Below are positions 7,338-13,261 of a stretch of DNA of 13,261 nt, piece by piece; the stretch's first letter is position 1, and the number at the start of each line of letters is the position of its first letter. Source of the stretch: JAMXLL01 sp035279875. GTDB taxonomy: Bacteria > Desulfobacterota > Binatia > Binatales > Binataceae. The notes below the pieces were generated by a model. The model was not told where the DNA came from and ran no database searches. It saw nothing but the letters and a program-made list of their open reading frames with translations. The translations under genes were made by a program, and so were the position numbers. The stretch covers positions 1-13,261 of the forward strand of contig DATEGX010000027.1 of NCBI GenBank assembly GCA_035279875.1, read 5' to 3'.

Positions 7338-7342
7338 AAAAA

Positions 7343-7759
7343 ATGTCCGAGCTGAACGATTTCAATCAGAAGGTCATCGGTGAGTTCAGATCGAACAGTG
7401 GCAGCGTCAGCGGGCAGATGAAGGGAACCCCGCTGTTACTTTTGACCACGACCGGCGCGAAGAGCGGCAAGCCCTTCACCAAACCGCTGGCGTATACCAA
7501 AGATGGGGCTCGGATTGTAGCGATAGCTTCGTTCGCCGGCTCGCCGCACCATCCGGCATGGTACGTAAACCTAGTCAAGAATCCGGTGGTGACGATAGAG
7601 CTGGGAAACGACCGGTTCCAGGCGCGCGCAACGACCACTAGCGGGGCTGAAAGGACGCGATTGTTTGAGGCGCAGGCTAAACTGTTGCCGATATTCAACG
7701 ACTATCAGAAGAAGACCACCCGCGAGATTCCGGTAGTGGTGTTCGATCGAATTGGTTAG
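7343..7759 (+). CDS. Nitroreductase-family deazaflavin (F420)-dependent oxidoreductase, Ddn-like
   Basis: This 138-residue protein belongs to the F420-binding split beta-barrel family that includes mycobacterial Ddn. Members use reduced F420 to reduce quinones, nitro compounds or other electrophiles. Family features seen are the N-terminal helix MSELNDFNQKVIGEFRSN, the cofactor-site segment LLLLTTTGAKSGKPFTKPL (about 34-52) and ASFAGSPHHPAWYVNLVKNP (about 64-83), then VTIELGNDRFQA and a C-terminal helix ending in a short IPVVVFDRIG strand. Family members are about 120-160 residues, so it looks complete. The ATG is fixed by GGAGG 5 bp upstream. If it truly uses F420, the host must make that cofactor; no F420 biosynthesis gene is in the window. 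A flavin-binding or non-enzymatic paralogue remains possible. It is convergent with the VWA operon. Confidence 0.85.
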   Translation: MSELNDFNQKVIGEFRSNSGSVSGQMKGTPLLLLTTTGAKSGKPFTKPLAYTKDGARIVAIASFAGSPHHPAWYVNLVKNPVVTIELGNDRFQARATTTSGAERTRLFEAQAKLLPIFNDYQKKTTREIPVVVFDRIG

Positions 7760-7771
7760 ATGAGCCGCAGC

Positions 7772-7827
7772 GGTCCGCCGGTCTAATTTAGTGCAAAAGC
7801 AGCACTTAGAAGGTTAACCGGCGGACC
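7772..7827. terminator. Inverted repeat between convergent genes (putative bidirectional terminator)
   Basis: GGTCCGCCGGT (7772-7782) and ACCGGCGGACC (7817-7827) are perfect 11-bp complements. A smaller inner stem, AGTGC (7790-7794) with GCACT (7802-7806), closes over AAAAGCA. The right arm lies inside the last codons of the minus-strand VWA gene. There is no T-run directly after either outer arm, so classic intrinsic termination is not assured. Confidence 0.55.
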
Positions 7828-10412
7828 AGCGCCTCGCCGATCAGCACGATCATCGCGGCCAGGACCAACCACGGACCAAGTGAGGCGGTCTGTTCGAATT
7901 TTGGCCGCGACAACGCGACTTCCTTGGGCACCGGATTAAGCTTGCCGCCGGTGGCCGCTGCCAGTCGCTCGAGCAGGCTGTAGTTGGGCGAGGGGCGCGG
8001 CAACTCAGCGTACACTGCGGGGCTAACGGAATAGGCCAGGGGCGGGAAGGTATGGGCACCGGCGCCGGACGCCGGGCGGAGCTGGATATTGTAGGTACCG
8101 GAGCGGGGCGCCTCGATACTGCCGGTCAGTTCACCCGGCGCTTCCTGGGAAAGTACAACCTCGTATTTGGTACCGTCGGGACCGGTCACCGCCGCGTTGA
8201 CCGGCGCGTTCGAGAGCGCAGCGTTGGGGCTGTAATCCGTAAGGTTGACCTGGATCCTGCCCGCCCGGTAACCGAGTGCGACGCCGAAATCCTGTTCGGC
8301 TGGCGCGTTATGCGGTGTCATCCAGCTGACCATCCGGTCCCAGAGCGGGCCGAAGACCCCGTCCCGCACCCATAGCGATGACCATCGCCCGCTCGCGTCG
8401 GTGGTGACCGCGAGGGTCTTGCCCGCGCCGTATTTCCAGCTCGCGATAATCGGGTTGCGCTGCCCGTTGCTGTTGACGAACAGGCTCAGATCGGCGCCCG
8501 GCTTGAGGTCGGTTGCGACGAATCCTTTCAGCGCGGGCAATTGCCGCCCGGCGAGATCCTTGAGCACGGGGTCGGGTCTGACGCTGTAAGGGACGAAATC
8601 CTTCTCGACCATCGTGGTGTCGGTACTGCGCTGCTGCACGTCCTCGACGAAGAGTTCCGGCAGATTGTCGGGGCTGTCGGTCTGATAGAAGCCGCCGCCG
8701 CCGTACTGTGCGATCGCCTGCAGCAGCCGCAGATTCGCCTCGCGGCCAATTGCGATCGTCGAGATGGTCGCCCCGCTGTCTTGATGCATCGAGGAGACCA
8801 GGTCGTAGTACATCGCGGCGGTGCCGCCGGTCTCGCCGTCGGTGAGAATCACCACGTGCTTAATCGACGCGCCGCTCTGCGCCAGGGTCCGTGCCGCTTC
8901 CTGCAGGGCGGGCAGCAGAAAGGTGCGGCCCTGGGCCTTGAGCCGATCGACCAGTTGGTTGAAGTAAGGCCGCACCTGGCCGAGCTGTTCGAGCGGGACG
9001 ACCACGAACGGCTGGACGTCGAAGCCGATGACGCTCACCAGGTCGTTGTCGTTGAGGGTCTTGAGCACCGTCTGCGCCGCCATCTTGGCGTAGGCGAGCT
9101 TGTCGTTGCGCCCCATCGATCCGGATTTGTCGATTATCAGCACCAGGGCGCGGGTGCGCACGCGGCGCTGTGGCGGCTTCATGATAACCGGCATGATCCG
9201 CGCAATCGCGCTGTTCTCGTAGCCGCCCAGCCCGAAGCTTTGATCGCCGCCGACCATCGCCAGTGCGCCGCCGCCCGCGACGTATTCGATAAGCGCGCTC
9301 TGGCCCTCGGGCGAGAGCCGCGCGCGCGGCACATTGTTGAGGATAACCGCGTCGTACCCCTTGGGATTTCCGCTGTATTCGCCACCGCCGAGGGTCACCA
9401 CCGAGGGCTCGAAGCCGAGCCTGCGCACGACCGTCTCGAGATAGCCAGCATCGCGGCTGGAATCGGTAAGAATCAGGAGCTTGCGCTGCGCCCCGATCCC
9501 GACCCATCCCTGCAGCGAATTGTCCTCGCGATAGAGATCGAGCGCGGGGTTCGCCGCCGTGAAGTCGGCCCGGTAGGAGACCAGGCCCGAGGATTCCGTG
9601 CGGACCGGGAAGTCGTAGCGAGATTGGCCCGGCGGCAGCGTCACCGTGCGGCGCTCGAGCATCCCGCCGTTGCGGTAGAGCGAGATCGTGCCCGAAGCCG
9701 GCGAGGCGTTGAGATTGGTCATCGTGACGCTCAGGTCGAAGGGTTCGGCCTTTTCCAGCGCCGGCGGCAGATTGAGCTCGGTCATCGCGACGTTAGGCAC
9801 TGAATCGGCGCCGGGCGGGGTAAAGATGTCGAGCTGGATTCCGGCGGCGCGCAGGCTGTTGGCCGCCGCGACCGCGTCGCCCCGATTCTGCCAGCCGTCG
9901 GTCACCAGCACGACCGGCCCGTCGCGCGCGTCGGGGTTAGCGGCGATCTTTTCCAGCGCGGACTGGAGATTGGTCGAGACCGGGCCGCACGGCACGCATC
10001 CTGAGACCCCCGACCAGGCTTTCAGCGCGTCGCCCAGACTGAGCTCGAGCGGCACGCCGGCGAACATCACCGCGGGGTCACTCTTGCGGTACTTCAGATG
10101 GTCTCGCAGCAGGGTGGCGGTATAGTCGCGCATCGCGGGCGTGATACTCGCCGAGGCATCGATCAGCACGGGCCGGGTGGTCCCTTCGGAACGGGTTACA
10201 GTGCGCGGATCGGCCAGGGCCAGCACGAACAGCGAGAGCATCAGGGCCCGCAGCAGCGGCCCACCGCAGCGGCGCAGGCTCCCCGCTTGCCATAAGGAGT
10301 AGAGCAGCACCAGCGCGACCAATGCGAACAGGTAAAAGGCCTGCGGCCGGGCGAATTGCACCGCCCGCAGCTCGGCCAGGGTGAAGCCGTGGAAGACCGA
10401 ATGGAGATTCAC
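7806..10412 (-). CDS. Membrane-anchored VWA - GATase-like - VWA protein
   Basis: Large protein of the MoxR/VWA operon. I start it at GTG 10412, which overlaps the upstream stop as GTGA; a longer frame to 10499 would overlap the upstream gene by 91 bp. The 868 residues show two N-terminal membrane segments (about 25-41 and 52-67). VWA domain 1 (about 79-199) has a full MIDAS set: D85-x-S87-x-S89, T147 in STNL and D172 in TDG. A beta-sandwich-like linker follows, then a class I glutamine-amidotransferase-like domain (about 310-411, KLLILTDSS ... YVAGGGALAMVGG). VWA domain 2 (about 420-581) has D428-K-S430-G-S432, T497 and D525 in TDGE. A long Pro/Gly-rich C-terminal region ends in a membrane segment (about 846-861). 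Most of it should lie outside the cytoplasm, tethered at both ends. The GATase-like part probably lacks catalysis. Specific role unknown. Confidence 0.85.
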   Translation of the reverse strand: MNLHSVFHGFTLAELRAVQFARPQAFYLFALVALVLLYSLWQAGSLRRCGGPLLRALMLSLFVLALADPRTVTRSEGTTRPVLIDASASITPAMRDYTATLLRDHLKYRKSDPAVMFAGVPLELSLGDALKAWSGVSGCVPCGPVSTNLQSALEKIAANPDARDGPVVLVTDGWQNRGDAVAAANSLRAAGIQLDIFTPPGADSVPNVAMTELNLPPALEKAEPFDLSVTMTNLNASPASGTISLYRNGGMLERRTVTLPPGQSRYDFPVRTESSGLVSYRADFTAANPALDLYREDNSLQGWVGIGAQRKLLILTDSSRDAGYLETVVRRLGFEPSVVTLGGGEYSGNPKGYDAVILNNVPRARLSPEGQSALIEYVAGGGALAMVGGDQSFGLGGYENSAIARIMPVIMKPPQRRVRTRALVLIIDKSGSMGRNDKLAYAKMAAQTVLKTLNDNDLVSVIGFDVQPFVVVPLEQLGQVRPYFNQLVDRLKAQGRTFLLPALQEAARTLAQSGASIKHVVILTDGETGGTAAMYYDLVSSMHQDSGATISTIAIGREANLRLLQAIAQYGGGGFYQTDSPDNLPELFVEDVQQRSTDTTMVEKDFVPYSVRPDPVLKDLAGRQLPALKGFVATDLKPGADLSLFVNSNGQRNPIIASWKYGAGKTLAVTTDASGRWSSLWVRDGVFGPLWDRMVSWMTPHNAPAEQDFGVALGYRAGRIQVNLTDYSPNAALSNAPVNAAVTGPDGTKYEVVLSQEAPGELTGSIEAPRSGTYNIQLRPASGAGAHTFPPLAYSVSPAVYAELPRPSPNYSLLERLAAATGGKLNPVPKEVALSRPKFEQTASLGPWLVLAAMIVLIGEALVRRLTF
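10409..10412 (-). other. GTGA stop/start overlap coupling two operon genes
   Basis: The TGA (10411-10409) of the BatA-like gene shares bases with the GTG start (10412-10410) of the VWA-GATase-VWA gene. Only a weak GGGG lies upstream of the GTG, so translation of the second gene probably depends on ribosomes finishing the first. Confidence 0.75.
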
Positions 10413-12235
10413 GCGACGACCCCAACCGCCGGGCGGCGCCGCCGGTAGACCAGCAATGATTCGAGCAGAACCAGCCCGATAATTGCGCCGATCAGCCACG
10501 GTGTCAGCGAAGTCCTTACGGCGGCCTGTTCAACGAGCTGGGCGCCGCCGGACGATTCAATTCTCAGCGGCGGGACACTTTCGAGGTCCGAGGTCGTGAG
10601 GTCGGCGAGATTGACCGCGCGGACCGTGGTGCTGCGACCGGCGCCAATCAGCGTATAGATTCCCTGCGCGGTGGTCAGTGTGAAGGGACCGCCGGCCTGC
10701 ACCGGTTGCTTGCGTCCGGACGGCAGCACAACCTCCTTGATCCCGGCCGGTACGATCCACGGCTCGCCGGTGCGCAGCCCGGAGCCCTGCGCGCCGAAGC
10801 CGGCCAGGTAGCTCAGCATATTGAGCGTCAGGATCGACATCGGCAGGTTTTCCCGGCCGTAGTAGGGAAACGGGTTGAAGCCGGTGGCGACGAAGCGATG
10901 GCCCTGGCGGCTGCCCGACAACATCAGTGCGCCGCCGGCTCCCCCAATCACTTCATGCATCCACGGATGCCCGGTGAAATACTGGCCCGAACGCATGTTG
11001 AGCAGGCGGAAATTGACCCCGTCGGTCAGCGGATCGACCGAAGGCCATGCGGTCAGCTCGAGCGGTTGCGCACGCCGCACCTCGAAGCCGAACACCGGAT
11101 CTCCGGGCGGCGGCATTACCAGGAGCGAATTCACCGCGGGCAATTCCTTCGGCACCGTGTACTCGAAAATCGCGAGGTCGGCGCTGGCCAGTTGGGCGGG
11201 CGCATAGCTGGCAGGCGCGACGGTATCGAGGCTCACGCCCGGAATCGTACGCAATCCGGAGGCGTCGGCCGGCACCGGACTGACGAAGAGAATCGACACG
11301 CCGCGGACCGCCGAACCGGTGGCGTAAGCGGTATTGTCGAGCGGGAACGCGTCGGCCGGCTCGAGTTGGGCGCGAAAGACCCGGGCCGGAGCGAGATTGG
11401 GGAAATCCAGCGCGGCGACTTCGCCGGGGTCGACCCGCGCCTGCGCCCGTCCCACCGGCTTGCCGTCGGCCGCGATCGTAACGGTCAGAACCTGCCCGGC
11501 CGGGCTGAAATTCGCCACGTTAACCCGTCCATGCAGCGCGGCCGCGCCAAAGCTTTCCCGGCTCAGGGCGAAGGAGCCGATGGCATAGTTGGCGATCGGG
11601 AAGCCGGCAACGATCGGCATCATGCGCGCGGGCACCGGCGAAGCAATCGGACGATAACCGCCGACGATTATGCGTCCGAGCCGGCGATTGGTGGCGAGTT
11701 GCGAGAGCAGGCTGGCCAGCGCCGCCGGATCGTCGGGAGAATCCGTCACTGCCAGACGATCGATAGCTGAAATCGCTTCGCCGGCAGTGGCGAAGGCGCC
11801 GCCGAGGTCATGCGGTTGCGGGGCGGTAGCGTAGACGGTTATTTCGCCGCCGGCTTGAGCGCGAATCGCGTCGGCGAGTTTATGGCGCAGGATCTGGAAG
11901 CGGCTCTGGCCCGATTCGGTCAGCGCCTGCATCGCCGCCGAGTTGTCGACCACCACCGCGATCGGGTTGCCCTGCCGGATCATGTAGGGGCCCGCAATCG
12001 CGAGCACGGCCAGGCACAAGATCAGCAATTCAACCAGGAAGGTCCAATCGACGCGCGGGCGTCCGCCGAAGCGTTCACCACGCATCGAATGGAGCGCGCG
12101 AAAGGCCATCACGCTCGACACCACCACCTGGCGCGGGCGCTCGCGCGCAAGATACGCAATCAACAGCAGCGGCGGTATTGCGAACAGGTAGAGCGCGGCG
12201 GGGTAGAGCAGGCCGAAGGCGTCAAACAGGCCCAT
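10409..12235 (-). CDS. BatA N-terminal-domain membrane protein with degenerate VWA site
   Basis: This 608-residue protein begins with the aerotolerance-regulator (BatA) N-terminal pattern: membrane helix about 12-29 (YPAALYLFAIPPLLLIAYLA), a basic stretch with VVSSVMAFRAL and RPRVDW, then a second helix about 66-82. A VWA-like domain follows at PIAVVVDNSAAMQA, where the MIDAS DxSxS is reduced to D97-N-S99-A-A101, so metal binding is doubtful. The middle is beta-rich without a recognised family. A last membrane helix (about 579-597) precedes a short basic tail. AGGAGG 6 bp before ATG 12235 supports the start. It begins 23 bp after the DUF58 gene, and its TGA overlaps the next gene's GTG. In MoxR-DUF58-Bat gene sets such proteins are thought to act with the ATPase at the membrane; the client is unknown. 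Confidence 0.83.
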   Translation of the reverse strand: MGLFDAFGLLYPAALYLFAIPPLLLIAYLARERPRQVVVSSVMAFRALHSMRGERFGGRPRVDWTFLVELLILCLAVLAIAGPYMIRQGNPIAVVVDNSAAMQALTESGQSRFQILRHKLADAIRAQAGGEITVYATAPQPHDLGGAFATAGEAISAIDRLAVTDSPDDPAALASLLSQLATNRRLGRIIVGGYRPIASPVPARMMPIVAGFPIANYAIGSFALSRESFGAAALHGRVNVANFSPAGQVLTVTIAADGKPVGRAQARVDPGEVAALDFPNLAPARVFRAQLEPADAFPLDNTAYATGSAVRGVSILFVSPVPADASGLRTIPGVSLDTVAPASYAPAQLASADLAIFEYTVPKELPAVNSLLVMPPPGDPVFGFEVRRAQPLELTAWPSVDPLTDGVNFRLLNMRSGQYFTGHPWMHEVIGGAGGALMLSGSRQGHRFVATGFNPFPYYGRENLPMSILTLNMLSYLAGFGAQGSGLRTGEPWIVPAGIKEVVLPSGRKQPVQAGGPFTLTTAQGIYTLIGAGRSTTVRAVNLADLTTSDLESVPPLRIESSGGAQLVEQAAVRTSLTPWLIGAIIGLVLLESLLVYRRRRPAVGVVA

Positions 12236-12241
12236 TGCGCG

Positions 12242-12247
12242 CCTCCT
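12242..12247 (-). promoter_or_regulatory. Ribosome-binding site of the BatA-like gene
   Basis: On the minus strand AGGAGG stands 6 bp before ATG 12235, in the 23-bp gap after the DUF58 stop codon. It is the clearest ribosome-binding site in the operon. Confidence 0.75.
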
Positions 12248-12258
12248 CGCCGCCGCAC

Positions 12259-13158
12259 TTAGTGGACCAGCCCCAGGCTGGTCGCCGCATGCAGAAAAAA
12301 GTCATGGAAGTTCAAGTCGGTAGTATAGAGCGCGTAACGCAGACCGCTGCGGAAACAAAAGCGGCGGATCTGGCTCGAGAGCCGCAGGAGGGTCTGGCGG
12401 TAACGCTCGCGCTCGCGCTGGCCGATCGAAACCCGGATTTGCTCTCCGGTTTCGGCGTCGACCACCTCGACGTCGCCCTGCAGGCCCTGGCCGTCCAACT
12501 CGGTGGCGCCGAGAATCTGCACCGCGCTCACGTCCATGTTGGCGGCGGTGAAAATCCCCAAGGCGCGTTCGACCGAATTGATCATGCCGAGGAAGTCCGA
12601 AACGATGAAAACCTTGCCGGCACGGCGAATCGAGACCATCTCGCGGGCCAGGGCCGGCGCGAAGTCGACCTCCCCGGCGGGTCTCAGCGCTGCCAGGTAG
12701 CGGCCCATCTCGACGATCCGATGCCGTCCGTAGACAAATGCGGGCGCAGCGGCCGCACCGCTGCCACCCAGCACCCGGATCATCACGCGGTCGCCGGAAG
12801 CCAGCGCAACGTAGGCTACCGCCAGCGCGGTGGCCAGCGCTCCCTCGAATTTGCGATCGCCTTCCGGGAAGCCCATCGAGGCGCTGGCGTCAAGGAAAAC
12901 GTAGGTCAGGAGGTCCTCTTCCTCCTTGAACAGCTTGATATAGAGCTTGTCGGTGCGGCCGTAGAGACCCCAATCGATATAGCGGAAGTCGTCGCCGAGC
13001 GAATAATGGCGGAAATCACTGAATTCCAGCGAAGAACCGCGCCGTGGCGACAGGTGGGAGCCTTTGCCGAGACCGACAAACTCGCGCCGTGTCTTGATTC
13101 TCAGATGCTCCAGCCGGGCGATAAACTCCGGCGTGAACTCCTGCGGCAGATCGAGCAT
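12259..13158 (-). CDS. DUF58 domain-containing protein (VWA-like, MoxR partner)
   Basis: This 299-residue soluble protein matches the DUF58 family. The signature runs from SHLSPRRGSSLEFSDFRHY through GDDFRYIDWGLYGRTDKLYIKLFKEEE, followed by a VWA-type strand and intact MIDAS VFLDASASM (D90, S92, S94), and later VFIVSDFLGM. It has no membrane segment, unlike longer DUF58 proteins with two N-terminal helices, so it is probably cytoplasmic and meets MoxR there. DUF58 genes are regularly adjacent to moxR; here the MoxR gene ends 11 bp upstream. There is no obvious Shine-Dalgarno before ATG 13158, which suggests coupling to MoxR translation. The family has no firmly established biochemical activity; a role as adaptor or substrate-recognition partner of the AAA+ ring is the usual proposal. 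Confidence 0.9.
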   Translation of the reverse strand: MLDLPQEFTPEFIARLEHLRIKTRREFVGLGKGSHLSPRRGSSLEFSDFRHYSLGDDFRYIDWGLYGRTDKLYIKLFKEEEDLLTYVFLDASASMGFPEGDRKFEGALATALAVAYVALASGDRVMIRVLGGSGAAAAPAFVYGRHRIVEMGRYLAALRPAGEVDFAPALAREMVSIRRAGKVFIVSDFLGMINSVERALGIFTAANMDVSAVQILGATELDGQGLQGDVEVVDAETGEQIRVSIGQRERERYRQTLLRLSSQIRRFCFRSGLRYALYTTDLNFHDFFLHAATSLGLVH

Positions 13159-13169
13159 GGCGCGAAAAT

Positions 13170-13261
13170 CTAGTTCGAGCGCCGCAGGCGCTTGAGCGCC
13201 TGTTCGAGGATCGACTCGGGGGTAACGTTCTCCGCTTCGGCCTGGAAATTACGCAGCAGCC
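13170..13261 (-). CDS. moxR: MoxR-family AAA+ ATPase, C-terminal end only
   Basis: Only the last 30 codons lie in the window; the gene continues beyond the right edge. The visible peptide, LLRNFQAEAENVTPESILEQ followed by ALKRLRRSN and TAG at 13172-13170, resembles the end of MoxR AAA+ ATPases, where a conserved R-x-x-x-F-x-A-E-A-E-x-(V/I)-T segment closes the lid domain. MoxR ATPases form hexameric rings that remodel or activate client proteins with VWA-domain partners. Position and spacing (11 bp before DUF58) agree with the standard moxR-DUF58 order. The ATP-binding motifs cannot be checked here. Confidence 0.8.
   Translation of the reverse strand, partial: LLRNFQAEAENVTPESILEQALKRLRRSN

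Larger units (their letters stand above)
6938..7342. other. Divergent intergenic regulatory region, AT-richer than its surroundings
   Basis: This 405-bp gap separates the divergent HExxE gene and the F420-type gene and holds no credible gene. It presumably carries both promoters. A TGTAAT -10-like hexamer on the minus strand (7026-7031) lies about 90 bp before the HExxE start but lacks a clear -35. TTGCAC at 7217-7222 is a -35-like hexamer on the plus strand with only a poor -10 partner. TGCA occurs eight times between 7055 and 7294. Two dyads stand near the plus-strand gene: CGTGCAAGCACG (7264-7275) and TGCAC-CGA-GTGCA (7282-7294). Alternative stem-loops at 7118-7185 are described separately. 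Confidence 0.5.

Noticed and set aside
7217..7342. Upstream extension of the F420-type gene
   Set aside because: The extra 42 codons show no family similarity, and GGAGG sits 5 bp before ATG 7343.
8541..9803. 420-codon plus-strand open frame opposite the VWA-GATase-VWA gene
   Set aside because: Antisense to a gene with unmistakable VWA motifs; the composition is His/Arg/Glu-rich and motif-free.
10413..10499. Longer start for the VWA-GATase-VWA gene
   Set aside because: It would overlap the upstream gene by 91 bp and encode a Gly/Arg/Pro-rich leader; the GTGA overlap is the standard operon arrangement.
10706..11770. 354-codon plus-strand open frame opposite the BatA-like gene
   Set aside because: An antisense shadow of a gene with a good ribosome-binding site and operon overlaps; no recognisable domain.
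12178..13173. 331-codon plus-strand open frame opposite the DUF58 gene
   Set aside because: Antisense to a confident DUF58 gene; no family resemblance.
1..13261. tRNA, rRNA, CRISPR array, insertion sequence or phage attachment site
   Set aside because: No cloverleaf, spaced direct-repeat array, transposase sequence or paired terminal repeats were seen on either strand.

Overview
The window is high-GC bacterial DNA that is densely packed with genes, with a lower-GC break at about 6.9-7.3 kb. No marker gene fixes the taxonomy. An F420-type (deazaflavin-dependent) oxidoreductase, a single-chain acyl-CoA carboxylase and a two-subunit Rieske dioxygenase together suggest a soil or sediment aerobe that degrades hydrophobic or cyclic compounds. 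It could be an actinobacterium or an uncultured proteobacteria-like lineage with F420, such as Binatota. This placement is inference only.

Region 1 (1-6103, + strand) looks like a catabolic operon. It holds a Rieske aromatic-ring-hydroxylating oxygenase alpha subunit (5' end outside the window), its beta subunit 4 bp later, and a crotonase-fold protein. The crotonase keeps the residues characteristic of 6-oxocamphor hydrolase, a C-C-cleaving beta-diketone hydrolase. After a 182-bp gap comes a 1139-residue single-chain biotin-dependent acyl-CoA carboxylase (biotin carboxylase, biotin carrier and carboxyltransferase in one polypeptide). A plausible joint role is to hydroxylate a ring, open a cyclic 1,3-diketone by retro-Claisen hydrolysis, and carboxylate an acyl-CoA intermediate that beta-oxidation alone cannot handle. 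A strong hairpin follows the carboxylase stop codon.

Region 2 (6194-7759) is a small accessory-looking segment. A minus-strand gene of unknown family has an unusual HExxE...DP / EICDP putative metal-binding pattern and an arginine/histidine-rich tail encoded by palindrome-rich DNA. It is divergent from a plus-strand gene for an F420-dependent nitroreductase-family (Ddn-like) protein. The 405 bp between them hold no gene but carry repeated TGCA motifs, two small dyads and a pair of competing stem-loops.

Region 3 (7806-13261, minus strand) is a MoxR/VWA operon read right to left: the C-terminus of a MoxR AAA+ ATPase (cut by the window edge), a DUF58 protein, a BatA-N-domain membrane protein with a degenerate VWA site, and a large membrane-anchored protein with two VWA domains flanking a glutamine-amidotransferase-like domain. 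Gaps are 11 bp, 23 bp and a 4-bp GTGA overlap, so these genes are very probably co-transcribed and partly translationally coupled. Such sets are thought to form ATP-driven membrane-associated chaperone or assembly machines; the client is unknown. The operon ends against the F420 gene at an 11-bp perfect inverted repeat.
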